The notes: generated by a model from the sequence alone, not told the origin. DNA of 64,000 nucleotides from Streptosporangium brasiliense (GCF_030811595.1 NZ_JAUSRB010000002.1:6138001-6202000), one strand, 5' to 3'. Shown: positions 53,427 through 61,735, counted from the first letter of the stretch. Translations and numbers: made by a program.

Positions 53427-54431
53427 ATGCACGATGATCACGGCCCGGCTCACCGACGCGGCCCGGGACCGGGACCACGCGGCCGCAGGCCGTACGGCGC
53501 CCCGCCGGATCCACCGCCCGAGCCGGCGACATCTCCGGACAAGCACCGGGCCGACGCCCGCGGCCCGCGCTACGGCACCGCCGGCGACCCGTTCGTGTAC
53601 GGATCCCGGATCAACGTCGACATCAGGCAGGTCTGGCCGCCCCAGCCGCCGCCCCCACCGCCCCCGGCTAGGTCGCGCCGGCCGTGGCCATGGCCGCAGA
53701 TCCCCCGTGAGCGGCTCCTGCGGCCCGCGCTGATCTGCGGATTCCTCGCGGCCGCCGGGGTCGGCTTCTGGTCCTCCGGATGGTCGCCGGTGTCCCGGCC
53801 GGCCACCCTCAAGGCCGCGGTGCCCGCCCCGTCCCGGATGGCCGGCCACGACGTGGTGGTCACTCCGTCGGCGACCGCACCGGCCACCGGTCACGTGCCC
53901 CGTGACACGCCGCAGGCCGTCCCCGCCACTCCGGACAGGCGCCCCCACGGCCGGGAGCCGGCGCCGGCGCGCGCGGCCGAGCATCCCCGGCGCCACGTGA
54001 TCCCTGACATCCGGGCCGGTCAGGACGGACGGCGCCACCGGGAGGCCGGCGCGCCGAAGGCCGTCCGGAGACCGGCGCCCAGGACCGCCGAGCCGGAGCC
54101 GCCGGAGCCTCCGCAGACGTCGCCGGCCCCACGGGCGCGTCGCCCGTCGCCCGGCGAGGAGACCGGCACCGGCGTCAGCGCCGACGCCCTCACCACCCCC
54201 GAGCCCTCGGTCACTCCCCGGACCCCCAGACCTCCCAGGACCCCTCGGCCCTCCAGAACCCCACGGATCCCCAGGACCTCCGCGATCCCCGACACTTCCG
54301 TCGTCCCCGACAGCCCCGGCGACCGGCTCAGTGCCGCCTACGCCTGCCGGCACTTCCAGCAGAGCGACTGGCGCCACGGTTACTGCACCCAGGTGTGGAA
54401 CGACTACAAGCAGCGCAACGGCCTGCCGTAG
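53427..54431 (+). CDS. Proline-rich single-pass membrane protein with conserved-looking C-terminal motif
   Basis: A 334-residue protein. An N-terminal Pro/Arg-rich cytoplasmic part (PPQPPPPPPPARSRRPWPWP in part) precedes one membrane helix (ALICGFLAAAGVGFW) near residue 105. A long low-complexity Pro/Arg/Thr region with TPRPPRTPRPSRTPR-type repeats follows, and the last 40 residues form a cysteine-pair module (YACRHFQQSDWRHGYCTQVW). The end looks like a folded extracellular element. No function is assigned. GGGAGGCG precedes ATG 53427. Confidence 0.75.
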   Translation: MHDDHGPAHRRGPGPGPRGRRPYGAPPDPPPEPATSPDKHRADARGPRYGTAGDPFVYGSRINVDIRQVWPPQPPPPPPPARSRRPWPWPQIPRERLLRPALICGFLAAAGVGFWSSGWSPVSRPATLKAAVPAPSRMAGHDVVVTPSATAPATGHVPRDTPQAVPATPDRRPHGREPAPARAAEHPRRHVIPDIRAGQDGRRHREAGAPKAVRRPAPRTAEPEPPEPPQTSPAPRARRPSPGEETGTGVSADALTTPEPSVTPRTPRPPRTPRPSRTPRIPRTSAIPDTSVVPDSPGDRLSAAYACRHFQQSDWRHGYCTQVWNDYKQRNGLP

Positions 54432-54459
54432 CCGCGCCCCGCGCACTCCCGCTCCGGAC

Positions 54460-54487
54460 GGGCCCGGTGGATCGACCCCCGGGCCCG
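54460..54487. terminator. Bidirectional terminator hairpin
   Basis: CGGGCCCGG and CCGGGCCCG form a perfect 9-bp stem with a 10-nt loop, between the convergent membrane-protein and ArsR genes. Confidence 0.6.
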
Positions 54488-54527
54488 CCCGGGACGGCCG
54501 GCACCGGCGCCCCCAGGCTCCCGCTCC

Positions 54528-55499
54528 TCACGCTCCCGTCCCCGCGAGCAGGGCCTCGGCGATCTCGCTGCGGGCGTAGAGCACATACCTTCCGCTCCGG
54601 TGGGCGCCGACCAGCCCCGCCGCCCGCAGCGCGGTCAGGTGCTGCGACACCCCGCCCATCGACATGCCGGTGCGCAGGCTCAGGTCGGTGGTGGAGGCCG
54701 GGGCGTCCAGCTCGGCCAGCAGCAGGGCGCGGGAGCGGCCGAGCACCGCGGCCAGTGCCTCCGGAACGCCGGTCGCCCGGCGCTCCCAGAGGGTGGCGAC
54801 GCCCCGGGGCGAGTAGCGCACCGTGGGCTGCCAGGGCGGTGTGGTGACCGAGAACAGCCTCGGCCACACGAAGACCGAGGGCACCAGCAGCAGTCCCCGC
54901 CCGCCCAGCTCCCTGCTGCCCGACACGTGACGGTGCTGGATGAACAGGGTGTCCTTCTCCCATCTGACGGCCGGATCGAGGTCGTTGAGCAGCCGGCCGG
55001 CGCCCCCTTCGGCCAGCAGCCGGGCCCGGTGGAGCACGTCGCCTTCGAGGAGGGCGCGGATCTTCGGCCAGTACGGTGCCAGCGCGACGGCCCAGTAGTC
55101 CCGGATCACCTCGGCCAGCCGTACCAGGCCGCGGGCCGGATCGTCGCGGAGCGGCTGGAGACGGGGGCTCTCCATGTCCGCCAGCTCGACGCGGACCCGT
55201 CCGGGCGGGGTCGCGCACATCGTGGCCAACTCCACCTCCAGGTGAGGTGCGGTGCTGACCGGCGGCGGGCAGACGAACGCCGGGATCCTGCGGGTGGGCA
55301 CGGGCACCAGATCCGCCAGCATCCCCCAGTCCAGCCCGGAGGTCCGCAGCCTCGGCAGGACGGCGGTCACCCACGGCCGGTGCAGGGGGTGCTCACCAGG
55401 GCTCTTCAGCACCCGGACGCTGGCCACCACCTCCCACAGCGGGGAGAACGCGAACCGCGTGCACGCCAGGTCCGCCAGCCCGAACTCCAGCTCCAGCAC
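54528..55499 (-). CDS. ArsR-family regulator with large N-terminal domain
   Basis: A 323-residue protein. The C-terminal 80 residues form a winged helix (TTDLSLRTGMSMGGVSQHLT, ALRAAGLVGAHRSGRYVLY). The N-terminal 230 residues (ELEFGLADLACTRFAFSPLW...) belong to a domain common in actinobacterial ArsR-like regulators (DUF5937 type). GTG 55499 follows GGAGGG. It diverges from an MFS exporter and is its likely regulator. Confidence 0.9.
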   Translation of the reverse strand: MLELEFGLADLACTRFAFSPLWEVVASVRVLKSPGEHPLHRPWVTAVLPRLRTSGLDWGMLADLVPVPTRRIPAFVCPPPVSTAPHLEVELATMCATPPGRVRVELADMESPRLQPLRDDPARGLVRLAEVIRDYWAVALAPYWPKIRALLEGDVLHRARLLAEGGAGRLLNDLDPAVRWEKDTLFIQHRHVSGSRELGGRGLLLVPSVFVWPRLFSVTTPPWQPTVRYSPRGVATLWERRATGVPEALAAVLGRSRALLLAELDAPASTTDLSLRTGMSMGGVSQHLTALRAAGLVGAHRSGRYVLYARSEIAEALLAGTGA

Positions 55500-55682
55500 A
55501 GCGCACTCCCTCCGCGCCGCGCGTCCACGGCGTCCTCGGCGCCGCCACCGGCCCACCCGGCGCGGCGGTGGCGGCGGGTGGCCCGCGGGTGCGGAGCCCG
55601 CCGGCGTCTCCACGCCGCCCCGGCCGATTCGCTCCTGCCTAAATTAATGGAGAGGCCACCGGGGCGGCGGCAGGGTCGGCGC

Positions 55683-56930
55683 ATGACCACCACGACGACA
55701 TCTCACCGGCCGCTCTTCGCCGACGCCGACTTCCGCAGGCTGTTCGCCGCGGCCGCGGCCAGCAGGCTGGGCACCTCGATCGGTTACCTGGCACTCCCGC
55801 TCGCCGCGGTGACGGCGCTGCGGGCCACCCCCGGCGAGGTCGGGCTGCTGGCGATGCTGAGCACGCTGGCGTTCCTGCTGATCGGCCTGCCCGCGGGCGC
55901 CTGGGTGGACCGGATGCGGCGCCGGCCCGTGATGATCACAGCCGACCTGGTACGGGCCGTACTGCTGGGGTCGGTGCCGGTGGTCTGGTGGCTGGGGGCG
56001 CTCACCCTGCCCCACCTCTACGCCGTGGTGCTGCTGTGCGGGGCGGCCACGGTGTTCTTCGAGGTCGCCGACCAGAGCTACCTGCCCCACCTGGTCGGTC
56101 CCGAGCGGCTGATGGCGGCCAACACCGCGCTGGTCAGCATGGACGCGGCCAACCAGCTCGCCGGGCGCGGCGTCGGCGGTTACCTGATCCAGCTGCTGTC
56201 GGCCCCGGCGGCGATCGCCGTGGACGCGCTGAGCTATCTGTGGTCGGCACTGTGCCTGCGCTCCATCCGCCGGGTGGAGCCGCGCCCGGAGGTGAGGGCG
56301 GAGGCCGGCCTCGGCAGGGACATCGCCCAGGGGCTCCGTCTGGTGACCGGGCATCCGATCCTGCGGGCCATCGCCGTGGAGGGGGCGCTGACGAACCTCG
56401 GGATACAGATCGTCCAGACGATGCTCCCCGTCCTGTTCGTCCGGGAGCTCGGTCTGTCCCCGCTCTGGCTGGGCGCCTTCCTGACCGTCGGCGGGATCGG
56501 GGTCTTCCTCGGCTCGGCCGGTGCCCGGCGGCTCGGGCGGCGGCTGGGGGAGGGCCGGACGATCCGGCTGACCAGCGTGGCCTTCGTGCCGTCCGTCCCG
56601 CTGATCCCGCTGCTGGACGAGGGCCCGTGGCTGTGGCCGTCCGCCGCCGCGTGGCTGGTGCTCACCTACAAGGTCGGCGTCGGCAATGTGATCAAGGTGA
56701 GCTTCCGCCAGCGGGTCACCCCGGACGAGATGCTGGGGCGGGTGACCGCGACGATGCGGTTTCTGTTCACCGGGGCCCTGGCGATCGGGGCCGGGGTGGC
56801 CGGGCTGGTCGGAGACCTGGTGAGCGTGCGCGCGGCGCTGTGGACGGGCGCGGCGGTGCTCGCGGTGAGCTGGATTCCGATCATGTTCTCGCCGCTGCGG
56901 AGCCTCCGCGAGCTGCCGGAAAACGTCTAG
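55683..56930 (+). CDS. MFS transporter, MFS_3/EntS-like
   Basis: A 415-residue, 12-helix transporter: PLFADADFRRLFAAAAASRL, the loop GAWVDRMRRRPVMI and the RVTPDEMLGRVTATMRFLFT region are typical of the MFS_3 group paired with ArsR regulators. Its stop codon TAG forms part of the CTAG next to an IS terminal repeat, so the original C-terminus may have been altered. Its promoter probably overlaps the AT-rich CCTAAATTAATGG at about 55637. Confidence 0.92.
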   Translation: MTTTTTSHRPLFADADFRRLFAAAAASRLGTSIGYLALPLAAVTALRATPGEVGLLAMLSTLAFLLIGLPAGAWVDRMRRRPVMITADLVRAVLLGSVPVVWWLGALTLPHLYAVVLLCGAATVFFEVADQSYLPHLVGPERLMAANTALVSMDAANQLAGRGVGGYLIQLLSAPAAIAVDALSYLWSALCLRSIRRVEPRPEVRAEAGLGRDIAQGLRLVTGHPILRAIAVEGALTNLGIQIVQTMLPVLFVRELGLSPLWLGAFLTVGGIGVFLGSAGARRLGRRLGEGRTIRLTSVAFVPSVPLIPLLDEGPWLWPSAAAWLVLTYKVGVGNVIKVSFRQRVTPDEMLGRVTATMRFLFTGALAIGAGVAGLVGDLVSVRAALWTGAAVLAVSWIPIMFSPLRSLRELPENV

Positions 56931-57127
56931 TACTCCAGTGACGTTTTGAGATCATGGTCAGATCTGCGCTGGTAGTGGCATTGCCGGGCTCGGGCCTGAT
57001 GACAACGACGCCATTGTGACCAGCGCAGGACCTCGTTGATCAGCCGGGCCGGACTGAACAGGAAAACGGCCAGCACACAACACTCGATGATCACGCGGTG
57101 GCCGTCTTCATGTGACCTGACCAGCAA
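56927..57127 (-). pseudogene. C-terminal remnant of an IS701-like transposase
   Basis: Sixty-odd codons reading SPARLINEVLRWSQWRRCHQ and ARARQCHYQRRSDHDLKTSL then EY-stop. The RWSxWRRxHQARAR.xHYxRR signature is typical of the C-terminus of transposases found in actinomycetes, which I recall as IS701-family. The rest of the gene is absent. Confidence 0.7.
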
Positions 57128-57428
57128 GATCGCAAAACGTCACTGGATTACCAGTGGCCACGGTCTCGGAGACCGACGTGATCCCACCACTGTGCGTCAG
57201 CCGGTGAAGACGACTTCGGGAATCAGTGCAGAGGACTCCGGAAACCGATACCGGACGGTCGTCAAACCCCGAACTGGACTCAGCGGATAACAAGAAGGAA
57301 CCCGCCGGTCACCGCGTGACCGTTGCCCCTTTTCCTCTTACCGGTTCTGCCCCCTGAATAAATGGCTTGCCCGCAGATGGCGCGTACGGGGATGCTCCGA
57401 TGAGCAGGAGCAGAGAGGAAACCGCAAA

Positions 57429-58958
57429 GTGGCCCTCACCGCATCGAGCAAACCGTCCGAGTCTGAGCCGGAAGTCGGCACGGCGGCCGGCGTCCTCCGC
57501 GGCGGCCGGGAGGCGGGCCTGGCGGTCTTCCGCGGCATCCCGTTTGCCGAGCCGCCGGTCGGCGCCCTCCGTTTCGCCGCGCCGCAGCCGGTGCGCAGCT
57601 GGGACGGTGTGCGCCCGGCGGTCGCGTACGGCCCGCCGCCCCCGCAGTCCGGCCTGCTCGGGGCGTCCCAGGACACCGCCGGCGACGACTGGTTGACGCT
57701 CAACGTCTGGACACCGGATCCGGATCCGGCGGCAGGGCTCCCGGTGATGGTGTGGATCCCCGGCGGCGGTTACGTCGCGGGCAACTCCAGCCTCCCGGAA
57801 TACGACGCCGGGCGCCTGGCCGGGAGCGGGGCCGTGGTCGTGACCCTCAACTACCGTCTCGGTATCGAGGGTTTCGCGCAGATCGACGGAGCCCCGGCCA
57901 ACCGGGGACTGCTCGACCAGGTCGCGGCCTTGCAGTGGGTGCGGGACAACATCCGGGTGTTCGGCGGCGACCCGGATCGGGTCACGGTCTTCGGGGAGTC
58001 GGCGGGCGGCGGATCGGTCGCCGCGCTGCTCGCCATGCCGCGCGCCGCCGGGCTCTTCCGCCGGGCGATCGCGCAGAGCGTGCCGGGGACGTTCTTCTCC
58101 CCGGAGCTGGCCGCCGACATCGCCGCCGCCTGCGCCGTCGAGCTGGGGATACGGCCAACGGTGTCCGGCCTGTCGGCGGTGGCTCCGGCCCGGCTGCCCG
58201 GCGTGGGCGACGCGATCTCCGCCAAGACGGTCCAATGGCGGGAGCGCTGGGGGCAGATCACACACCGGCCGACCCCGTTCGCACCGGTTGTCGACGGTGA
58301 CGTCCTGCCGGCGACCCCTTGGCAGGCGCTGGCTGACGGCGCCGCCCGGGACGTCGGACTTCTCGTCGGGCACACCCGTGACGAGCACCGGTTGTTCAGC
58401 CTGATCGACGGCGTGCTCGGCCAGGTCACGCACGAGCAGACCGAGACCGCTCTGCACCTGCTCGCCCCCGGGCCGGACGGCGCACGCCGATACCGGGAGG
58501 CGTTCCCGGCCGCGGCCGATGAGGAGCTGTACGAACTGGTCAACGCGGACTGGCTGTTCCGCATGCCGAGCCTCCACCTCGCCGACGCGCAGATCGCCGG
58601 CGGCGGCCGGGCCCACCTGTACGAGCTGACCTGGTCCGCCCCGGGATTGGGCGGTGCCCTCGGCGCCTGCCACGGTCTGGACGTGCCGCTCGTCTTCGGC
58701 AACCTGAGCAGCGGACAGCCCGCCATGCTGATCGGCGACCCGCCCTCCCCGGCGGCGGAGGAGCTGTCCGCGCAGATCCGCAGGGCGTGGACGGCGTTCG
58801 CCGCTCACGGCGATCCGGGCTGGCCTGCCTACGACGCCGACCACCGCCTCGCACAGCTCTTCGACACGCCGTCGATGGTCACCGCCTACCCGGAAGAGAC
58901 CTCGCGGCTGCTGTGGCAGGACCACACCTTCCCGGCGCTCCCGTTGCTCGCACGGTAG
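57429..58958 (+). CDS. Type-B carboxylesterase (PnbA-like)
   Basis: A 509-residue alpha/beta-hydrolase. IPGGGYVAGNSS forms the oxyanion hole, FGESAGGGSVAALL holds the nucleophile serine, GHTRDEHRLF supplies the acidic residue and CHGLDVPLVFGN the histidine region. FRGIPFAEPPVGALRFAAP is the hallmark N-terminus. Members hydrolyse p-nitrobenzyl esters, carbamates and natural esters. GTG 57429 has GAGAGGAAACC upstream. It sits within IS termini and could be a transferred passenger gene. Confidence 0.93.
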   Translation: MALTASSKPSESEPEVGTAAGVLRGGREAGLAVFRGIPFAEPPVGALRFAAPQPVRSWDGVRPAVAYGPPPPQSGLLGASQDTAGDDWLTLNVWTPDPDPAAGLPVMVWIPGGGYVAGNSSLPEYDAGRLAGSGAVVVTLNYRLGIEGFAQIDGAPANRGLLDQVAALQWVRDNIRVFGGDPDRVTVFGESAGGGSVAALLAMPRAAGLFRRAIAQSVPGTFFSPELAADIAAACAVELGIRPTVSGLSAVAPARLPGVGDAISAKTVQWRERWGQITHRPTPFAPVVDGDVLPATPWQALADGAARDVGLLVGHTRDEHRLFSLIDGVLGQVTHEQTETALHLLAPGPDGARRYREAFPAAADEELYELVNADWLFRMPSLHLADAQIAGGGRAHLYELTWSAPGLGGALGACHGLDVPLVFGNLSSGQPAMLIGDPPSPAAEELSAQIRRAWTAFAAHGDPGWPAYDADHRLAQLFDTPSMVTAYPEETSRLLWQDHTFPALPLLAR

Positions 58959-59070
58959 CGGCCGTCAGCCGGCCGAGCGCAACCGTTCCAGCTCGCCGCT
59001 GATCCCGTCCCGCAGCTCGTCGTGCTGCGGGCCGAGCCCGACCGACCGCGACCGCCGCTGATCGCCGCAG

Positions 59071-59158
59071 AGGCCGCCGGCCCCTGGAGCCGCTGGGGGG
59101 CACGGCCACTACCGGCGCAGATCCCAATCATGATCGCGAAGTGTCACTGGAGTACTAG
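59071..59158 (+). pseudogene. Second, inverted transposase C-terminal scrap
   Basis: The plus strand reads PWSRWG, then after a frame change HGHYRRRS, then NHDREVSLEY-stop ending in CTAG. This parallels RWSQWRR...CHYQRRSDHDLKTSLEY of the left remnant but in opposite orientation and with more damage. Confidence 0.55.
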
Positions 59159-59168
59159 GCGTATGCGG

Positions 59169-59897
59169 TCATGAGGCCGATGACACGGCTGACGCGGCTG
59201 ACACGGCTGACGCGGCGCGGGCGACGGAGGCCGCGGCGAACGCGGTGATGATCGGGTGCGGCCGGGTGCCGTCCCCGGCCAGCTCGGGCTGGAAGAGCGT
59301 GGCCAGGAAGAACGGGTGGCCGGGCAGCTCCAGCACCCGCACGGCTCCGTCCTCGTCGTGGCCGGTGAAGCTCAGGCCGCCCTCCTCCAGCACGGGCAGG
59401 TAGCCGGGGTTGAGGCCGAAGTTGCAGGAGTATCTCTCCATGCTCCGCTCGGCGCCGATGATCTTCTCGGCCAGCGATCCGGGCGCCAGCAGTACCGTGC
59501 CCTCGTGACCGACGAGCGAGCAGGCCAGCGGCAGCAGCAGGAAGTCGTCGGCGCCGGGGGTGTTCTCGGCGTGGGCGACCGGCAGGCCGAGGACGTTGCG
59601 CGCGTACTCCAGCAGGGTGTGCTGGAAGCCGCCGCAGGTGCCCAGGAACGGGATGCCGTGCTCACGCGCGGTGCGGGCGGCGTTCACCGCGCCGGCCTCG
59701 CTGCGGTAGGGGCTGCCGGGCAGCATCCAGATGCCGTCGAACCCCTCCAGGCCCTCGGCCTCGGTCGTGGGGATCCAGTAAGCGTCCAGCGTCAGCCCGT
59801 CACGCTCGCGCAGCCCCTCGAGGATGGAGGGGATGCGCACGTGGGCCTGGACGCCGGGGGATCTGTCGCCCACCAGGGCGATTCTCGCGGTGGTCAT
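59169..59897 (-). CDS. CTP synthase C-terminal-like class I glutamine amidotransferase
   Basis: A 242-residue stand-alone amidotransferase domain. IALVGDRSPGVQAHVRIPSI at the start and FLGTCGGFQH with the catalytic cysteine (codon TGC) match the family called CTP synthase C-terminal region-related (seleno)protein, in which some members are reported to have selenocysteine at that place. HPFFLATLFQPEL gives the late His/Glu. Function is unknown; it lacks the synthetase half. The last 18 residues are an Ala/Ser/Val repeat from 18-bp duplications. Confidence 0.88.
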   Translation of the reverse strand: MTTARIALVGDRSPGVQAHVRIPSILEGLRERDGLTLDAYWIPTTEAEGLEGFDGIWMLPGSPYRSEAGAVNAARTAREHGIPFLGTCGGFQHTLLEYARNVLGLPVAHAENTPGADDFLLLPLACSLVGHEGTVLLAPGSLAEKIIGAERSMERYSCNFGLNPGYLPVLEEGGLSFTGHDEDGAVRVLELPGHPFFLATLFQPELAGDGTRPHPIITAFAAASVARAASAVSAASAVSSAS

Positions 59898-59973
59898 GGA
59901 CTCATCTTCACGGGCTCCCGAGGTAAGCGCCAACGATGATCCCTGCTGGGTCGATAAGCGATACTGATGCACT

Positions 59974-60837
59974 GTGGATCCGCATCTGCTGCGCACGTTC
60001 GTGACCGTCGTCCGTTGGCGGTCCTTCTCCGCCGCCGCCGAGGAACTCGGCTACACCCAGTCGGCGGTGTCCCAGCAGATCGCCGCGCTTGAGGCGGACC
60101 TGGGCCTGGCGCTGCTGCGCCGCCGGCCGGTGGCGCCCACCCCGGCCGGGGAGCGCCTGCTGGAACACGCCGCGCCGCTGCTGCTGCGCCACCAGGCGGC
60201 CCGCGCCGACGTGCTGCGCGCCGCCGCCGACCCGGTCGAGCGGCTGACCGTGGTCGCCTCCCCGCTGGCGTGCACCCCGGCGGTCGCCCGGAGCCTGGCC
60301 CAGGCCCGGCTGTCGGTGACGCTGAGCACCGCCGGCCGCGAACGCGTCGCCGAGCAGGTCGCCTCGGGCGCGGCCGACCTGGGGTTCGTCGACGGGATCG
60401 CCGCGCCCAGCGATCCACTCCGTCTGCCGGACGTGGGAGCGGCGACCGGTATCGGCGTGGCCGAGGACGGGCTGGTGGTGGTCCTGCCCGCCGGCCACCC
60501 GCTGTCCGGCCGGCGCGGGCTGGCCCTGGCCGACCTGGCCGACGCGCTGTGGCTGCAGGCCCCGGCCGCCGTGCCGGTGGAACGGTTGCGCGAGGTGACG
60601 GGCGTGGGCGGGTTCCGCATCGGGTTCCGCTACGACGGCGACGACCTGCACACGGTGTTGAACCTCGCCGCGGCCGGGCACGGCCTGACCCTGCTGCCCT
60701 CGTCGGTGACGGCCGGGGTGCCGCTGACCGCGCCGCGCGTGGTGCACCGGGTGGAGATGCTGTGCGACCCCCTCGCCACCGGCCCGGCCAGGGCCGTCGC
60801 CGAGCGGCTCGGCTGGAGTCCCGGCCCCACCCCGTGA
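59974..60837 (+). CDS. LysR-family transcriptional regulator
   Basis: A 287-residue regulator. The N-terminal winged helix (LLRTFVTVVRWRSFSAAAEE, GYTQSAVSQQIAALEADLG) and C-terminal substrate-binding domain are typical. GTG 59974 has no ribosome site, so a near-leaderless transcript is possible. It diverges from the amidotransferase gene by 76 nt, which fits the usual LysR arrangement. Confidence 0.93.
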   Translation: MDPHLLRTFVTVVRWRSFSAAAEELGYTQSAVSQQIAALEADLGLALLRRRPVAPTPAGERLLEHAAPLLLRHQAARADVLRAAADPVERLTVVASPLACTPAVARSLAQARLSVTLSTAGRERVAEQVASGAADLGFVDGIAAPSDPLRLPDVGAATGIGVAEDGLVVVLPAGHPLSGRRGLALADLADALWLQAPAAVPVERLREVTGVGGFRIGFRYDGDDLHTVLNLAAAGHGLTLLPSSVTAGVPLTAPRVVHRVEMLCDPLATGPARAVAERLGWSPGPTP

Positions 60838-60887
60838 CAGCGGGCCGGACATCCGCCCCGCGAGCCGGCCGGGACCGGCCACTGAAA

Positions 60888-60924
60888 GTTCGCCACACGA
60901 ACTAATATCATTCGTGAGGCGAAC
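60888..60924. promoter_or_regulatory. 37-bp dyad sharing MarR half-sites
   Basis: Arms GTTCGCCACACGAA and TTCGTGAGGCGAAC match at 13 of 14 positions around a 9-nt AT-rich centre. The inner CACGAA/TTCGTG words are the half-sites of the 13-bp palindrome upstream of the MarR gene. It lies between the 3' ends of LysR and MarR genes, where no promoter is expected. Confidence 0.6.
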
Positions 60925-60978
60925 AAAGTGCATACCGTGCCGCTGGGGGCGAAAGGCGTGGGGCGCGCCGCGGCGCCG

Positions 60979-61455
60979 TCAGCGCCCGTGTGCGGCGCTC
61001 TGGTCCCGCTCGCCGAAGACCGGTGGCACCTTGTTGTCCCGCACCACCCGGCCCAGCAGCTCGGTGAGCGTGTCGCGATCGGCGCCGCCGAGGCCCGCCG
61101 GGAGCTCCTCGATCCGCCGGCACGTCTCGGTGTAGAACGCCTCGGCCAGCTTGCCGCCCTGCGCGGTGAGCGCGACCCGGACCACGCGCCCGTCTCGCGG
61201 GTCGGGCTCCCGCCGGGCCAGGCCCCGCCGGGTGGTCCGGTCCACCAGCTCGGTGAGGCTCGACTTCGCCAGCCGCAGCATCGCGCCCAGCTCGCTCATG
61301 CCGTACGGCTGGGCCATCAGCACGCAGAGCAGCTGCCCCTGCTGCGGGGTCAGCCCGTATTCCCGGGCCGCCTCGGCGTACACGGCGTTGACCAGGAACG
61401 AGGAACGCACCAGTGCGGCCACGATCCCCGGCTGCTCGCCGGCGTCCTTGCTCAT
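60979..61455 (-). CDS. MarR-family transcriptional regulator
   Basis: A 158-residue winged-helix regulator: YGLTPQQGQLLCVLMAQPYG, then MSELGAMLRLAKSSLTELVD and REPDPRDGRVVRVALTAQG with the wing. These are typical MarR features. It is divergent from the NRPS region with a perfect TTCGTG-N-CACGAA palindrome upstream, so it probably controls itself and perhaps the NRPS. Confidence 0.93.
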   Translation of the reverse strand: MSKDAGEQPGIVAALVRSSFLVNAVYAEAAREYGLTPQQGQLLCVLMAQPYGMSELGAMLRLAKSSLTELVDRTTRRGLARREPDPRDGRVVRVALTAQGGKLAEAFYTETCRRIEELPAGLGGADRDTLTELLGRVVRDNKVPPVFGERDQSAAHGR

Positions 61456-61486
61456 ACGGCCAGCCTACCATCGGACCGCCTTGTGA

Positions 61487-61499
61487 TTCGTGGCACGAA
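61487..61499. promoter_or_regulatory. MarR operator candidate, TTCGTG-G-CACGAA
   Basis: A 13-bp perfect palindrome 31 nt upstream of the MarR start, in the gap shared with the NRPS gene. Confidence 0.65.
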
Positions 61500-61535
61500 C
61501 TATTTGTCCGGCCAGGTCGGCCTGGAAAGAGTCGC

Positions 61536-61688
61536 ATGACGATGCCGGAACGGAAGACGCTTTTCGGGGCCGGGGCCGGGGCCGGGGCCGGGGCCGGGGC
61601 CGGGGCGGGCGCAGCGCCGGAGGCCGTCCAACTCGCTTCCAAGACGGCTGCAAGGCATGTGGCCCACGCTCTTGATCATAGACTTTGA
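61536..61688 (+). CDS. Possible 50-codon ORF with a Gly-Ala repeat
   Basis: ATG 61536 follows GGAAAGAG at good spacing and opens a 50-codon frame, MTMPERKTLF then (GA)n from a hexanucleotide array, ending ASKTAARHVAHALDHRL. It is not an MbtH protein. The good ribosome site is the only support. The repeat may equally be a non-coding leader feature. Confidence 0.3.
   Translation: MTMPERKTLFGAGAGAGAGAGAGAGAAPEAVQLASKTAARHVAHALDHRL
61565..61606. repeat. Hexanucleotide array, seven copies of CGGGGC
   Basis: (CGGGGC)7 runs from 61565 to 61606 in the leader between the MarR gene and the NRPS gene. Runs of four G at regular spacing could form a G-quadruplex in DNA or transcript. Confidence 0.9.
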
Positions 61689-61735
61689 TCATTACGACAA
61701 TCTTGGGCAATCCGAACAACTTCCCGTCATCAGAC

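Larger units (their letters stand above)
56927..59158. mobile_element. Decayed composite transposon-like unit carrying a carboxylesterase
   Basis: The left edge reads CTAG-TACTCCAGTGAC and the right edge GTCACTGGAGTA-CTAG, so identical 12-bp inverted termini are each flanked by CTAG. A further inner inverted end (TAATCCAGTGACGTTTTGCG as reverse complement) ends at 57150 and makes a 220-bp left mini-element with 21 of 23 terminal bases matching. The right end carries a second transposase scrap in inverse orientation. CTAG fits the YTAR target preference I recall for IS701-type elements. Confidence 0.65.

Noticed and set aside
57309..58925. 538-codon minus-strand frame
   Set aside because: Antisense to the carboxylesterase.
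58966..59127. Minus-strand C-terminal regulator-like fragment (LGPQHDELRDGISGELERLR)
   Set aside because: The plus strand of the outer part matches the transposase remnant better, and the fragment has no recognisable domain.
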